Below the pieces are notes generated by a model, which was given only the letters and a program-made list of their open reading frames with translations, ran no database searches and was not told the origin of the DNA. DNA of 64,000 bases. It comes from VKMB-3413 sp041027365 (lineage in GTDB: Bacteria > Pseudomonadota > Alphaproteobacteria > Rhizobiales > Rhizobiaceae). The DNA is taken from NCBI RefSeq assembly GCF_041027365.1, contig NZ_JBFTEH010000005.1:124001-188000 (forward strand). Direction: 5' to 3'. Within the stretch, counting starts at the first letter, position 1. Each line of letters opens with the position of its first letter. This document shows positions 1 to 7,602 of this stretch, in pieces. The translations under genes and the position numbers were made by a program.

Positions 1-213
1 TCAGGCGCGGGTACAGCGTTTTCGAGATCATCGACGAAGTGGATCGATACCGCCCTAGCCGTCTTCCGCCGAATGGAGCAAGGAGACAAGCAGTACCTTG
101 CAATAGAATATGTGGCGAAGGATACCGGCCGATCACAGGCTTCCGTCGGTCGCGCACTGGCTCGACTTCATGCCCTTTATCCAGAAGATCGCAGAAAGTC
201 CGAGACTTCCTGA
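1..213 (+). CDS. 3' end of a small HTH-like phage protein (partial)
   Basis: The frame is open from the first base of the window to a TGA at 211-213, giving 70 residues of a protein whose start lies to the left. The core, KQYLAIEYVAKDTGRSQASV, followed by GRALARLH, looks like a helix-turn-helix of the kind found in phage regulators or excisionases. An internal ATG at 73 could be an alternative start. It lies upstream of another short HTH gene in the early cluster. No specific family is recognised, and the call rests on its composition and position. Confidence 0.4.
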   Translation, partial: SGAGTAFSRSSTKWIDTALAVFRRMEQGDKQYLAIEYVAKDTGRSQASVGRALARLHALYPEDRRKSETS

Positions 214-252
214 AAGATCGCTTTGTAGCATTACCGGCGTGACGTAGGCAAG

Positions 253-279
253 TTAGCCCCTGTTCAACACAGGAGCTAA
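253..279 (+). promoter_or_regulatory. Hairpin sequestering a ribosome binding site
   Basis: Arms TTAGC/GCTAA (253-257, 275-279) and CCTGT/ACAGG (259-263, 269-273) are complementary around a five-base loop with one mismatch between the two stem parts. The Shine-Dalgarno AGGAG at 271-275, which serves the ATG at 283, lies in the 3' arm. Folding of the message would therefore hide the site. Translational control is an inference. Confidence 0.4.
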
Positions 280-282
280 TCC

Positions 283-501
283 ATGAACTTGGAAGCACAG
301 AACGAAGCGCAGGACCAGCTTCTCCCCGCGATCGAAGTTCAACGCAGGTACAGCATCAGCCACATGACGCTGTATCGCTGGGAGCGCAAGCGTCCAGAAC
401 TGGAGTTCCCGAGGCCGCTCGTCATCAATAGCCGCCGATACTGGTATCTGAGCCAGCTTGTCGCGTGGGAGCGAAAGCATGCCGGGAGGGCCGCCGCATG
501 A
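283..501 (+). CDS. AlpA/MerR-like helix-turn-helix protein
   Basis: A 72-residue protein with the pattern of short AlpA/excisionase-type DNA-binding proteins: a helix (VQRRYSISHMTLYRWERK) followed by a wing-like stretch with paired basic and aromatic residues (RPLVINSRRYWYLSQLVAWE). Such proteins act in phage and island excision or early gene control. AGGAG lies eight bases before the ATG, inside a hairpin. Its TGA overlaps the next start in an ATGA, so the early genes are translationally coupled. The family assignment is by fold pattern only, and the target is unknown. Confidence 0.65.
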   Translation: MNLEAQNEAQDQLLPAIEVQRRYSISHMTLYRWERKRPELEFPRPLVINSRRYWYLSQLVAWERKHAGRAAA

Positions 502-719
502 TGGCCCCTCCCAAGATTGGTGCCGCCAGCGAGGGCCTGGAACCCCTCGCCAGCGGTCGCAACACGAAATCGCAAGGCAGCGTTTTCGAGATTGGAACCT
601 ACCGCAGCCAGCGGTTCGCGTCCATGCCCTCCACCGAACATCGCAGCAAGGTTTCGCTCGTCGTTCCGCGCGACGGCCGTCTCTTCCTCGTCGGCGCCTT
701 CGCCATGGGAGGTGCATGA
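498..719 (+). CDS. Small hypothetical phage protein
   Basis: A 73-residue protein that starts at tandem ATGs (498 or 501) overlapping the previous stop and ends in an overlap with the resolvase start. The C-terminal half (EHRSKVSLVVPRDGRLFLVGAFAMGGA) resembles a short beta-rich unit; the N-terminus is Pro/Gly/Ser-rich. I do not recognise the family. Tight coupling on both sides and coding-like composition are the reasons to call it real. Its place between an HTH gene and a resolvase suggests an early accessory role, which is only inference. Confidence 0.5.
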   Translation: MMAPPKIGAASEGLEPLASGRNTKSQGSVFEIGTYRSQRFASMPSTEHRSKVSLVVPRDGRLFLVGAFAMGGA

Positions 720-1192
720 TGGGAGACACTTTCTGCATCCTCGGGATCGATCCCGGCGTGTCCGGCGCCATCGCTTTCTACTTCCGCAGCCGTCCTGATC
801 TGATCTCTGCCGAGGACGTTCCGACCGTTGATGGCGAAATCGATGCTGCCGCACTCAAGCGGCGGATCGAACAGATGCGCCCCGACATGGCCGTGATCGA
901 GCGCGTCGGCGCTATGCCGAAGCAAGGTGTCAGCAGCACGTTCAAGTTCGGCCAAGCTTACGGCACGGTGCGCGGCGTTGTCGCGGCTCTCGGCATCCCG
1001 ACGCATCTCGTCACTCCGTCCGTTTGGAAGAAGCACTTCGCCTTGAACTCCGAAAAGGAGAAGGCGCGGAACATGGCGATCCTTCACTGGCCGGACTCCC
1101 CTCACTTCGAACGGAAGAAGGACCATGGCCGAGCCGAGGCGGCTCTCCTCGCTCGCTACGGCGCCGACGTGATCCTGGAGGGGCGGCGATGA
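716..1192 (+). CDS. RuvC-like Holliday junction resolvase (phage)
   Basis: A 158-residue RNase-H-fold nuclease of the RuvC type, expected to cut branched DNA during phage replication or before packaging. Visible acidic residues are D12 in LGIDPGVSG, E62 in MAVIERV, and D136 with E141 in KKDHGRAEAALLA, matching the spacing of the RuvC catalytic tetrad. GGGAGGT sits just before the ATG pair (716/719), so translation should be strong. The start overlaps the previous stop. The length fits phage and mitochondrial-type RuvC homologues rather than the cellular RuvC of an operon with ruvA and ruvB, neither of which is nearby. Confidence 0.85.
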   Translation: MMGDTFCILGIDPGVSGAIAFYFRSRPDLISAEDVPTVDGEIDAAALKRRIEQMRPDMAVIERVGAMPKQGVSSTFKFGQAYGTVRGVVAALGIPTHLVTPSVWKKHFALNSEKEKARNMAILHWPDSPHFERKKDHGRAEAALLARYGADVILEGRR

Positions 1193-1548
1193 GTGGGATT
1201 AGTCGCAAGGTAAGTCGCCTTCAAAAGCGAGACAAAAGGGGCTTCAAAAGCTTCAGGGAAGCGGCCCTTTACGCTACCGCATGCGTCGAATTTAAGGAGC
1301 ATGTTCCGGCAATCGCTCGGACGATGTTGCCCGTCGCATTCGTCGATAGTGCCGTCTCTCAAGAGGCGTCGGATGCCCTCGAAGTAATCCGGCAAACCGT
1401 GATGAGAGAGGGCTATTTCAGCCAAGGCAGAAAGGCAGGATTGAGCGCGAATACTGCGGCGATGTTTGCCGCCTTTGCCGAGGCTGAAATCGCGGAAGAG
1501 CTCAAGAGATTGACCGCGAATTTGCATGCCGAAGGGGGGCGCGTATGA
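1189..1548 (+). CDS. Hypothetical phage protein
   Basis: A 119-residue, mostly helical and basic protein (MSGISRKVSRLQKRDKRGFK at the N-terminus) with Ala/Glu-rich helices to the end. The ATG at 1189 overlaps the resolvase stop, and its own stop overlaps the next start, so it belongs to the replication operon. A longer frame opens upstream at 1024 but would overlap the resolvase, so the coupled start is preferred. No family is recognised. The basic N-terminus would suit nucleic-acid contact, but this is a guess. Confidence 0.6.
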   Translation: MSGISRKVSRLQKRDKRGFKSFREAALYATACVEFKEHVPAIARTMLPVAFVDSAVSQEASDALEVIRQTVMREGYFSQGRKAGLSANTAAMFAAFAEAEIAEELKRLTANLHAEGGRV

Positions 1549-2135
1549 ACCCATACCTCGACATCGCAAACGCCCGGATGGATCTTTACGATAGGGCGCT
1601 GCCGACGCGGCTTTATCTTGATTATATCCGGCTTCACCAGCTCGACATAAACCGCATTTCCGACTTCGCCGGCATCTTGGCCGTGACGCGGATTGTCACG
1701 TTCGAAAAGGGCCAGTTCGATTTCGCCAATGACAGCGATCCGGACGCAATAGACGCCGCAGTAATCGAGGTTTTTGACCGCGACGGCGAGACCGTAGTCG
1801 ACCTGTGTGGCTGGCCATTGGACCGACCAGAACGCGTGATGACGCTATACCATCGGCCGCCCGGCATCATCGGTCTATGGGCTGCGCATAACCCCGCGTC
1901 GTACTTTCTTGGAAAGCCGCTTCAGCTCTACAAGACGCCGCTCGATTGGCTGAAGAGTGGATGCGAGAACGGCGCCGCAGTAACGATCCCGGCTTTCGCA
2001 GGCCGCACGCTGATGGATCTTCCCGGCCGTTTCGCTGCGGAGGACCGCGACCACGCTGCCGAGCTTGATCGGCTTCTCCGGAGCACGACGCAAGATCGTT
2101 TGGTGGTCCCGCGCGGCGGGAGGGCAGCAGCGTGA
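1545..2135 (+). CDS. Hypothetical phage protein
   Basis: A 196-residue soluble protein with mixed alpha/beta composition and no signal peptide or membrane segment. Aromatic-rich stretches such as MTLYHRPPGIIGLWAAHNPA stand out. It overlaps both neighbours in ATGA-type junctions, between the 119-residue protein and the RepA-like ATPase, and so is probably co-translated with replication functions. I do not recognise the family. Codon use resembles the flanking phage genes, which argues that it is genuine. Confidence 0.6.
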   Translation: MNPYLDIANARMDLYDRALPTRLYLDYIRLHQLDINRISDFAGILAVTRIVTFEKGQFDFANDSDPDAIDAAVIEVFDRDGETVVDLCGWPLDRPERVMTLYHRPPGIIGLWAAHNPASYFLGKPLQLYKTPLDWLKSGCENGAAVTIPAFAGRTLMDLPGRFAAEDRDHAAELDRLLRSTTQDRLVVPRGGRAAA

Positions 2136-3340
2136 TGCCCGACGATTTCATTCCCTACGAACCGGAGGACGGCCGCGATCGGCCATGCGCTCCGATTGAG
2201 GCTGATCAGCGATTTCCAATGGGTCAGAATGACCCACTGGAATTTCGCAGGCTTCCCATGCTTGGCGAAATCGAGTGGTTCGACGATCTGAAGCCGGCAT
2301 TGACGTCGCACTACATCGTCAAAGGGCTTCTCGATAGCGCCGCAATGTCGGTCATCTATGGGCCGTCCAACAGCGGGAAGACGTTCTTCGCGCTCGACCT
2401 CGCCTACCACGTCGCAAGCGATCAGGAATGGCGCGGCCGGCGCGTCAATGGCGGCATCGTGCTCTACCTCGCCGCAGAGGGCGGCAACGGCATCGCCAAT
2501 CGCATCGTCGCGCTTCGCGACCATCACGGCGCATCCAGCGTGGATCTTGCCCTTCGGCGAGCGGGACTGGACCTCCTCAATCCGAATGCCGATGTCCAGC
2601 GCGTCATTGACCTCTCGGCGTCCCTCGCCGGTCGCGGCAAGGTCGTGCTGATCGTCGTCGATACCCTCTCGCGCGTCCTTGCTGGCGGTGACGAAAACGG
2701 CCCGGTCGACATGACCGCATTCGTGAAGAACGTCGACCGCATCAGGGCAGAGACTGGCGCGCACGTCATGGTCGTCCACCACACGGGCAAGGACGCCGCG
2801 AAAGGCGCTCGCGGTCACTCCTCGCTGCGGGCAGCAACGGACACGGAAATCGAGATCACCGCCGATGAGTCCGGCACTCGCACCGCCACCGTTCAGAAGC
2901 AACGTGACCACCAGGGCGGCGACACCTTCGGCTTCACGCTATCGAGTGTCGAGATCGGCACCGACCAGGACGGCGATCCGGTCAGGACGTGCATCATCGT
3001 CGATGCCGAGCCCTCGAAAGCCCGTAAGCTGACTGTTCGGCAGAGAACAGCGCTAGACGCCCTGGACGACGCTCTGCAAGCGCATGGCGAGCACAAGAGC
3101 GGCAAGGACTGGCCGAATTGTCCGATCGTCCTCGTCGACCATTGGCGAACGTCATGCAACCGTCGCGGCCTTTGCGAGAGCGACCTGCCCGACACCCGCA
3201 AGAAGGCGTTCCAGCGTGTCCGAAACGACATGCAGGAGAAGGGCTTAGTCGCGTTCTTCGATAGCTATGTCTGGCGCACTGCAGACGGGACAGACAGGGA
3301 CAAGGCGGGACATGTCCCGTTTGGTCCCGGTGGACGGTAG
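2132..3340 (+). CDS. AAA family ATPase, RepA-like replicative helicase/loader
   Basis: A 402-residue ATPase related to RSF1010 RepA and DnaB-core proteins, likely the replication helicase or its loader. Walker A is GPSNSGKT (77-84); Walker B is VVLIVVDT (171-178); a sensor segment VVHHTGKD (214-221) is followed by KGARGHSSLRAATDTEIE, the conserved RepA-family stretch. The C-terminal 100 residues look like a winged-helix or DNA-binding tail. Start is GTG 2132 or ATG 2135, with GGGAGG upstream. The last codons run into a dense array of GGGACA repeats, which could be the site the protein acts on. Confidence 0.85.
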   Translation: MMPDDFIPYEPEDGRDRPCAPIEADQRFPMGQNDPLEFRRLPMLGEIEWFDDLKPALTSHYIVKGLLDSAAMSVIYGPSNSGKTFFALDLAYHVASDQEWRGRRVNGGIVLYLAAEGGNGIANRIVALRDHHGASSVDLALRRAGLDLLNPNADVQRVIDLSASLAGRGKVVLIVVDTLSRVLAGGDENGPVDMTAFVKNVDRIRAETGAHVMVVHHTGKDAAKGARGHSSLRAATDTEIEITADESGTRTATVQKQRDHQGGDTFGFTLSSVEIGTDQDGDPVRTCIIVDAEPSKARKLTVRQRTALDALDDALQAHGEHKSGKDWPNCPIVLVDHWRTSCNRRGLCESDLPDTRKKAFQRVRNDMQEKGLVAFFDSYVWRTADGTDRDKAGHVPFGPGGR

Positions 3341-3384
3341 GCGGGACAGACAGGGACACACCCCTATGGGGTGTCCCGTGTCCC
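3286..3384. repeat. Cluster of GGGACA repeats, possible replication origin
   Basis: Eight copies of GGGACA in either orientation occur in 98 bases: forward at 3287, 3297, 3307, 3343 and 3353, and reverse (TGTCCC) at 3313, 3372 and 3379. They include a perfect 17-base direct repeat (3286-3302 and 3342-3358), a 14-base perfect palindrome (3306-3319) and an inverted pair ACACCCC/GGGGTGT (3358-3374). The array overlaps the ATPase 3' end. Iterons next to an initiator/helicase gene are a common origin layout; that function is inferred. Confidence 0.6.
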
Positions 3385-3637
3385 GTCCCGGACGCGGCAT
3401 TGAGACAGGCTGTCCAGATTGAACACCCTGTCCGATTTGAAGCCGGTCTGAGGGGTATTGTTGCAAGCGCAACGAACCGGCTGGCAGGGCTGAAAAATTT
3501 ATTGCACCTGATACCATATCAGATGCTAACACTGCCGAACGTGCACTAGAAACCGCTTAAATGCAGGCTTTACAAGGGCAGTAGGGCATCCCATACCCGT
3601 ATCAGGGTAACGATCGGGTATCGGAGCGCTGCAGAAA

Positions 3638-4039
3638 ATGCAGACGGGTAGCGAAACAGTAGCAAGGCCGAAGGGCACGCATCGGAGCAAGGTCAGCAAT
3701 GGTGCGGCCACGTTCCTCGATGGCGTTGACGGCCGCTCGATGCTCGCTCGCCGCTATCGCGACATCCTCGCACAGATCATCAGCGACATCGGTGGCGACC
3801 CTTCCGAAGCGCAGTCGATCATCGCCCGGCGCGCGGCGACGCTTGCCGTGTGGTGCGAGACTGAAGAGCGCTCGCTTGCTCAAGGTAGTTCGCTGGACAT
3901 CAGCGAGTTCACGACCGCGACCAACGCCCTGCGGCGCCTTCTCGCCGATCTAGGCCTTGAGCGGAAGGCGAAGGACGTCACGCCCGACATCCGGACATAC
4001 ATGGCGGCACGGGCTGCCGAGAAGCCGAGGGCAGCATGA
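3638..4039 (+). CDS. Terminase-associated phage protein, possible small terminase
   Basis: A 133-residue protein immediately upstream of and overlapping the large terminase gene. Its composition (LARRYRDILAQIISDIGG, then ARRAATLAVWCE and ALRRLLADLGLERKAKDVTPD) matches a family of short helical proteins that precede terminase genes in alphaproteobacterial prophages. Position suggests a small-terminase or packaging-accessory role, but no DNA-binding motif is clear. The 297 bases before it (3341-3637) hold the end of the GGGACA array, an inverted pair CTGATA/TATCAG (3508-3522) and TACCCG/CGGGTA, so its promoter is probably there. Confidence 0.65.
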   Translation: MQTGSETVARPKGTHRSKVSNGAATFLDGVDGRSMLARRYRDILAQIISDIGGDPSEAQSIIARRAATLAVWCETEERSLAQGSSLDISEFTTATNALRRLLADLGLERKAKDVTPDIRTYMAARAAEKPRAA

Positions 4040-5493
4040 CGGCCAGCGCCCTCACCTACGCCGAGGCGTGCTGCGATCCGAACCTGTTCGGCCCGTGGTT
4101 CGAAGGCGACACATGGGCAACCTGGCGCGTGATCGACAAGGCAGCCTTTGGGCAGCCGTTGGACGCTTCGGAGCTTTCCACCTTCCGCGAACTGACCGGA
4201 CGCGATGAGGCGCCTTCTACGCCAGCCGGTGAGGTTTGGCTGATCTGCGGCCGGCGCTCCGGCAAGGACGTCAAGGCGGCTTCCATCGCGGTCTACCTCG
4301 CGACCTTCGGTGCCGAGATCTACGGCTACACCTCCCGGCTGACGCGCGGCGAGCGTGGCGTCGTCCAGGCCCTTGCAGTCGATCGCGATCAGGCCCGCGT
4401 CGTGCTCGGCTACGTCAAGGCATTCTTCGAACAGCCGATCTTCGCCAAGATGGTTGCGAAGGACACGGCGGACGGGATCGAGCTGACGAACGGTCTCGCG
4501 ATCGAGATCACCACCAACGACAAGCGGCGTGTTCGCGGCCGGACGGTCGTCGCTGCCATCTTCGATGAGGTAGCGTTTTGGCATTCCGATAACAGCGTCA
4601 CGCCCGACGACGAGGTGTATGCGGCAGTGAAGCCGGCGATGGTGACCATTCCCGGCGCCATGCTGATCGGCATTTCGAGCCCCTACGCGCGGCGCGGGCT
4701 TCTGTGGCGCAAGTTCAAGGCGCACTACGGCAAGCCGGGCAACGTGCTCGTCGTGAAGGCGCCGACCTGGCGCATGAATCTGACGATCAAGCGCGACGGC
4801 GAGTTCCTGACGGAAGCCTTCGCCGACGATCCGGCAAGCGCGGCAGCGGAGTTCGGCGCCGAGTTCCGGAGCGACATCGAAGCCTTCATCTCGCTTGAGG
4901 CGATCGAGGCTTGCATCACTGCCGGCATTTACGAGCGGGCGCCTATCGCAGGCGTCAGCTACAAGGCCTTCACCGATGCGGCCGGCGGGAGCGGCGGCGA
5001 TTCCTTCACGCTCGCCATCGGCCATCTTGAGGGCGACATTGCCACGCTGGACGCGGTGCGGGAGATCCGCCCTCCCTTCTCTCCCGAGAACGCCGTTGCC
5101 GATCTGTCGGCTGTCCTGAAGCGCTACGGCGTGACGGAAGTCACGGGCGACCGCTGGGGCGGCGAGTTCCCTCCGGAGCAATTCCGCAAGCACGGCATCA
5201 CCTACAGCCGCGCCGAGAAGGCGAAGAGCGACATCTACAAGGACATGCTGCCGCTCGTGAACAGCGGCAAGGTCGACCTTCTCGATAACGACCGTCTGAA
5301 GGCGCAACTCGTCGGCCTGGAGCGGCGCACGGCGCGCGGTGGGCGCGACAGCATCGATCACGCTCCGAACGCTCACGACGACATCGCCAACGCCGTTGCG
5401 GGCGTCCTGACGCTCCTGGGGAGCGGAGACGGGTTTGACCTCAGCATGTGGGAACGGCTGGCCGGCGCCAAGCCGCAATTACTGGCAGCATAG
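4036..5493 (+). CDS. Phage terminase large subunit
   Basis: A 485-residue two-domain packaging motor that pumps DNA into a prohead and cuts the concatemer. The Walker A variant is CGRRSGKD (71-78), Walker B and catalytic Glu are VVAAIFDE (171-178), and a coupling-motif-like GISSPYARRG follows. The C-terminal RNase-H-like nuclease shows acidic residues in AFTDAAGG, TGDRWGG and HDDIANAVAG. It is full length. Downstream one would expect portal, protease and capsid genes; they are not there, which makes this intact motor look stranded. Confidence 0.92.
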   Translation: MTASALTYAEACCDPNLFGPWFEGDTWATWRVIDKAAFGQPLDASELSTFRELTGRDEAPSTPAGEVWLICGRRSGKDVKAASIAVYLATFGAEIYGYTSRLTRGERGVVQALAVDRDQARVVLGYVKAFFEQPIFAKMVAKDTADGIELTNGLAIEITTNDKRRVRGRTVVAAIFDEVAFWHSDNSVTPDDEVYAAVKPAMVTIPGAMLIGISSPYARRGLLWRKFKAHYGKPGNVLVVKAPTWRMNLTIKRDGEFLTEAFADDPASAAAEFGAEFRSDIEAFISLEAIEACITAGIYERAPIAGVSYKAFTDAAGGSGGDSFTLAIGHLEGDIATLDAVREIRPPFSPENAVADLSAVLKRYGVTEVTGDRWGGEFPPEQFRKHGITYSRAEKAKSDIYKDMLPLVNSGKVDLLDNDRLKAQLVGLERRTARGGRDSIDHAPNAHDDIANAVAGVLTLLGSGDGFDLSMWERLAGAKPQLLAA

Positions 5494-5505
5494 GAGACAA
5501 GGAAC

Positions 5506-5784
5506 GTGCGACTGAGATTCATGGATTCGCCCTCTGCAATGGATGGGCGCACCGCCCGGAGACCGGAGCGGAGAACGATTAAGCGGACGCGAGACGATGA
5601 TCCTCGCGAGCTGGTCTTCACTGGCGAGCCGGGCAACTACGTGACGCAGACCGATGGCGACGGCCGGTTCCTGGTTTATCGCGTGATGGCTGCCAAGGCG
5701 GACACGGGCGATGCGGCCGGCGCCATGCGTGGCGCGATCCGTGGCATGAATCGCCGCGCTGTGGATTTCTGGAGGGCTCGCTGA
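5506..5784 (+). CDS. Small basic phage protein after terminase
   Basis: A 92-residue, Arg-rich protein starting at GTG 5506 behind AGGAGACAAGG, or at ATG 5521. A basic N-terminus is followed by a compact unit (ELVFTGEPGNYVTQTDGDGR). It sits between the terminase and a coiled-coil protein and ends in a one-base overlap with the latter. No family is recognised; position suggests a late structural or packaging accessory. Confidence 0.55.
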   Translation: MRLRFMDSPSAMDGRTARRPERRTIKRTRDDDPRELVFTGEPGNYVTQTDGDGRFLVYRVMAAKADTGDAAGAMRGAIRGMNRRAVDFWRAR

Positions 5785-6482
5785 TGGGCGCTCTGGAACA
5801 GAAGGCGTTGGACGCTGCGATCGGACGGCGCGCGAAGGCTCGACAGGGGCTTGCCGACGCGGAAGAGGCAGTCGCTCGGGCTCGCGCCATGGCTGACGCA
5901 GCCGAGGCCTCCCTCGCCCGATCTGCTGCGACTGAGGACGATTTCAGCACCAGGCACGCGCAGCGTCTGGAGGAGTGGATCGTCAGTGGCGGCAAGGGCA
6001 ATGCGCCTGTCATGGCTGATGACGATGCTGTTTCTGAAGCGAGGCGGACGGCGGAGCGGGCGCGAAGCGAGAAGGCTGCGGCTGCCAAGGCGCTCGGTCT
6101 TGTCACGGCTGCCTGCAACCGGGCTCGGCAGGAAGTGGAGGACGCAGACGCTTCGGTCAGTGCTGCTGTCAGTCGGCTGATCAGCGCCGAAGCCGACGAC
6201 ATGGCTGGCGAGATCGCGAAGCTGGAGGCGCGAGCGCTGACGCTCCGCGAGCAGCTTGCGGCAATCCCCGGCACGATGGGCGCTCATGGCGTTTCGACGG
6301 GCCTTCTCTCCGAGACTGCCATGTCGGTGATGAACAACCCGCCGGCACCGTGGAGCGTCAGCACGCTCCTGTCGGAAAACCCGTACCGGATGCGGACGCA
6401 GACGATCGGCGAGCGGTGGTCGGAACGGATTGCGCAGCTCCGCGAGACGGGCCGCGACGAGAACCAGGCAAAGGCAGCCTGA
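5784..6482 (+). CDS. Coiled-coil phage protein
   Basis: A 232-residue, Ala/Glu/Arg-rich protein predicted to be almost wholly helical. Heptad-like coiled-coil stretches cover about residues 10-55 and 80-160, and a less regular Pro-containing tail includes NPPAPWSVSTLLSENPYR. The tail pattern is seen in proteins that lie between terminase and portal genes in related prophages. Here the next gene is instead a baseplate protein 184 bases away, so this is the last gene before an apparent deletion of the head module. No enzymatic motif is seen. Confidence 0.6.
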   Translation: MGALEQKALDAAIGRRAKARQGLADAEEAVARARAMADAAEASLARSAATEDDFSTRHAQRLEEWIVSGGKGNAPVMADDDAVSEARRTAERARSEKAAAAKALGLVTAACNRARQEVEDADASVSAAVSRLISAEADDMAGEIAKLEARALTLREQLAAIPGTMGAHGVSTGLLSETAMSVMNNPPAPWSVSTLLSENPYRMRTQTIGERWSERIAQLRETGRDENQAKAA

Positions 6483-6534
6483 TGAGTAGCGTTCGGCATG
6501 CCGCAGTCGCCGGCCCGTCTTGCGACGTGTCGAA

Positions 6535-6645
6535 CAACGGCGAGGAGTGTTCTCCGCCTCGCCAACTTGCCGGAGGTAGGTCCGACCTTCGGCGCAATGC
6601 GGGTCGCAGTGGTCTTTCCTTGTCACCGGCTGCGGCCCGCATCCC
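6535..6645 (+). other. Structured intergenic stretch with strong hairpins
   Basis: Inside the 184-base gap between the coiled-coil gene and the baseplate gene lie GGCGAGG/CCTCGCC (6539-6545 and 6557-6563), a short palindrome AGGTCCGACCT, and a 13-base inverted repeat (6597-6609 with 6630-6642) joined by one G-U pair and followed by CCCCTTT. It may be a terminator, a processing site or the scar of a deletion. A 62-codon frame (6482-6670) crosses it but has unconvincing composition. Confidence 0.5.
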
Positions 6646-6666
6646 CTTTCACGACAGGATGAAACG

Positions 6667-7602
6667 ATGAGCCGGCAATGGATTCGCGCATGTAAGCTGA
6701 CCGTCGAGGGCGAGAACGGCGTGATCGATCTCTCGGAGATGCGCATCCGCTTTAGCGTGACGCAGCACACGTTGCAGACGCCGAACGCCCTCGATGCGCG
6801 GATCACCAACCTGTCGGATGATACCGTCAGCCGGATTCAGGGCGAAGGCAAGTCCGTTAGCTTGGAAGCCGGCTACCAGGACGGCTACGGATTGATTTTC
6901 AGAGGCCTGATCATTCAGAAGCGGAAGGGGCGCGAGAACCCCGTCGACACCTATTTGGACATCCTCGCACAAGGTGGGGACACCGCTTACAACTTCGCAC
7001 TTGTGAAGAAGACGCTGGCGGCGGGGCACACATTCCGAGACCAGGTGGACGCGGCTCTTGAGGCGATGAAGCCCTACGGTATCACGGCGGGCTATATCAC
7101 CGATCTAGGGTCCAAGAAGATGCCTCGGGCTCGCGTGCTCTTTGGCATGGCTCGGGATGTGCTGCGAACCGTCGCCTTTTCGACGGGGACGAGTTGGTCG
7201 ATCCAGAATGATCAGCTCGTCATCACCAAGGACGCGGAAACGCTACCGGGTGCCGCAATCGTTCTCAACAGTCGTACCGGCATGATCGGCTTGCCGGAGC
7301 AGACGGATCTCGGAATTCAGGTGACGTGCCTACTCAATCCGCAGATCCGACCAAGCTCCCGTATCCAGATCAACCAGAAGGACATTCAGCAGGCGAAGCT
7401 GTCCGCCGACTATCTCGGCGTCGTGAACAATGCTCAGATCCCGCCGCTGGCAGATGATGGCTTCTACAAGGTCTGGACGGTCAGCCACGCCGGCGATACG
7501 CGCGGCGACCCTTGGTACACGACGGCGATATGCACGCGCGCCGATGGGAAGGGGCAGATCCCGACAGGGTTGGTTTCCAAAGGAATTGAGGTGGCGCAAT
7601 GA
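6667..7602 (+). CDS. Phage baseplate hub-like protein
   Basis: A 311-residue protein with the layout of baseplate hub proteins of contractile or long non-contractile tails: an N-terminal beta domain (WIRACKLTVEGENGVIDLSE), a central region with YLDILAQGGDTAYNFALV, a helical part, then a beta domain with TGMIGLPEQTDLGIQV and LNPQIRPSSRIQIN. These hubs sit at the tail tip, linking tube and spike. The ATG follows a weak site and overlaps the stop of a doubtful small frame; its stop overlaps the tape-measure start. The gpD/gp27-like assignment is by pattern and neighbourhood. Confidence 0.65.
   Translation: MSRQWIRACKLTVEGENGVIDLSEMRIRFSVTQHTLQTPNALDARITNLSDDTVSRIQGEGKSVSLEAGYQDGYGLIFRGLIIQKRKGRENPVDTYLDILAQGGDTAYNFALVKKTLAAGHTFRDQVDAALEAMKPYGITAGYITDLGSKKMPRARVLFGMARDVLRTVAFSTGTSWSIQNDQLVITKDAETLPGAAIVLNSRTGMIGLPEQTDLGIQVTCLLNPQIRPSSRIQINQKDIQQAKLSADYLGVVNNAQIPPLADDGFYKVWTVSHAGDTRGDPWYTTAICTRADGKGQIPTGLVSKGIEVAQ

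Noticed and set aside
6482..6670. 62-codon frame between the coiled-coil and hub genes
   Set aside because: It overlaps both neighbours in coupling-like fashion, but its sequence is dictated by the hairpins and has no protein-like pattern; left as doubtful.
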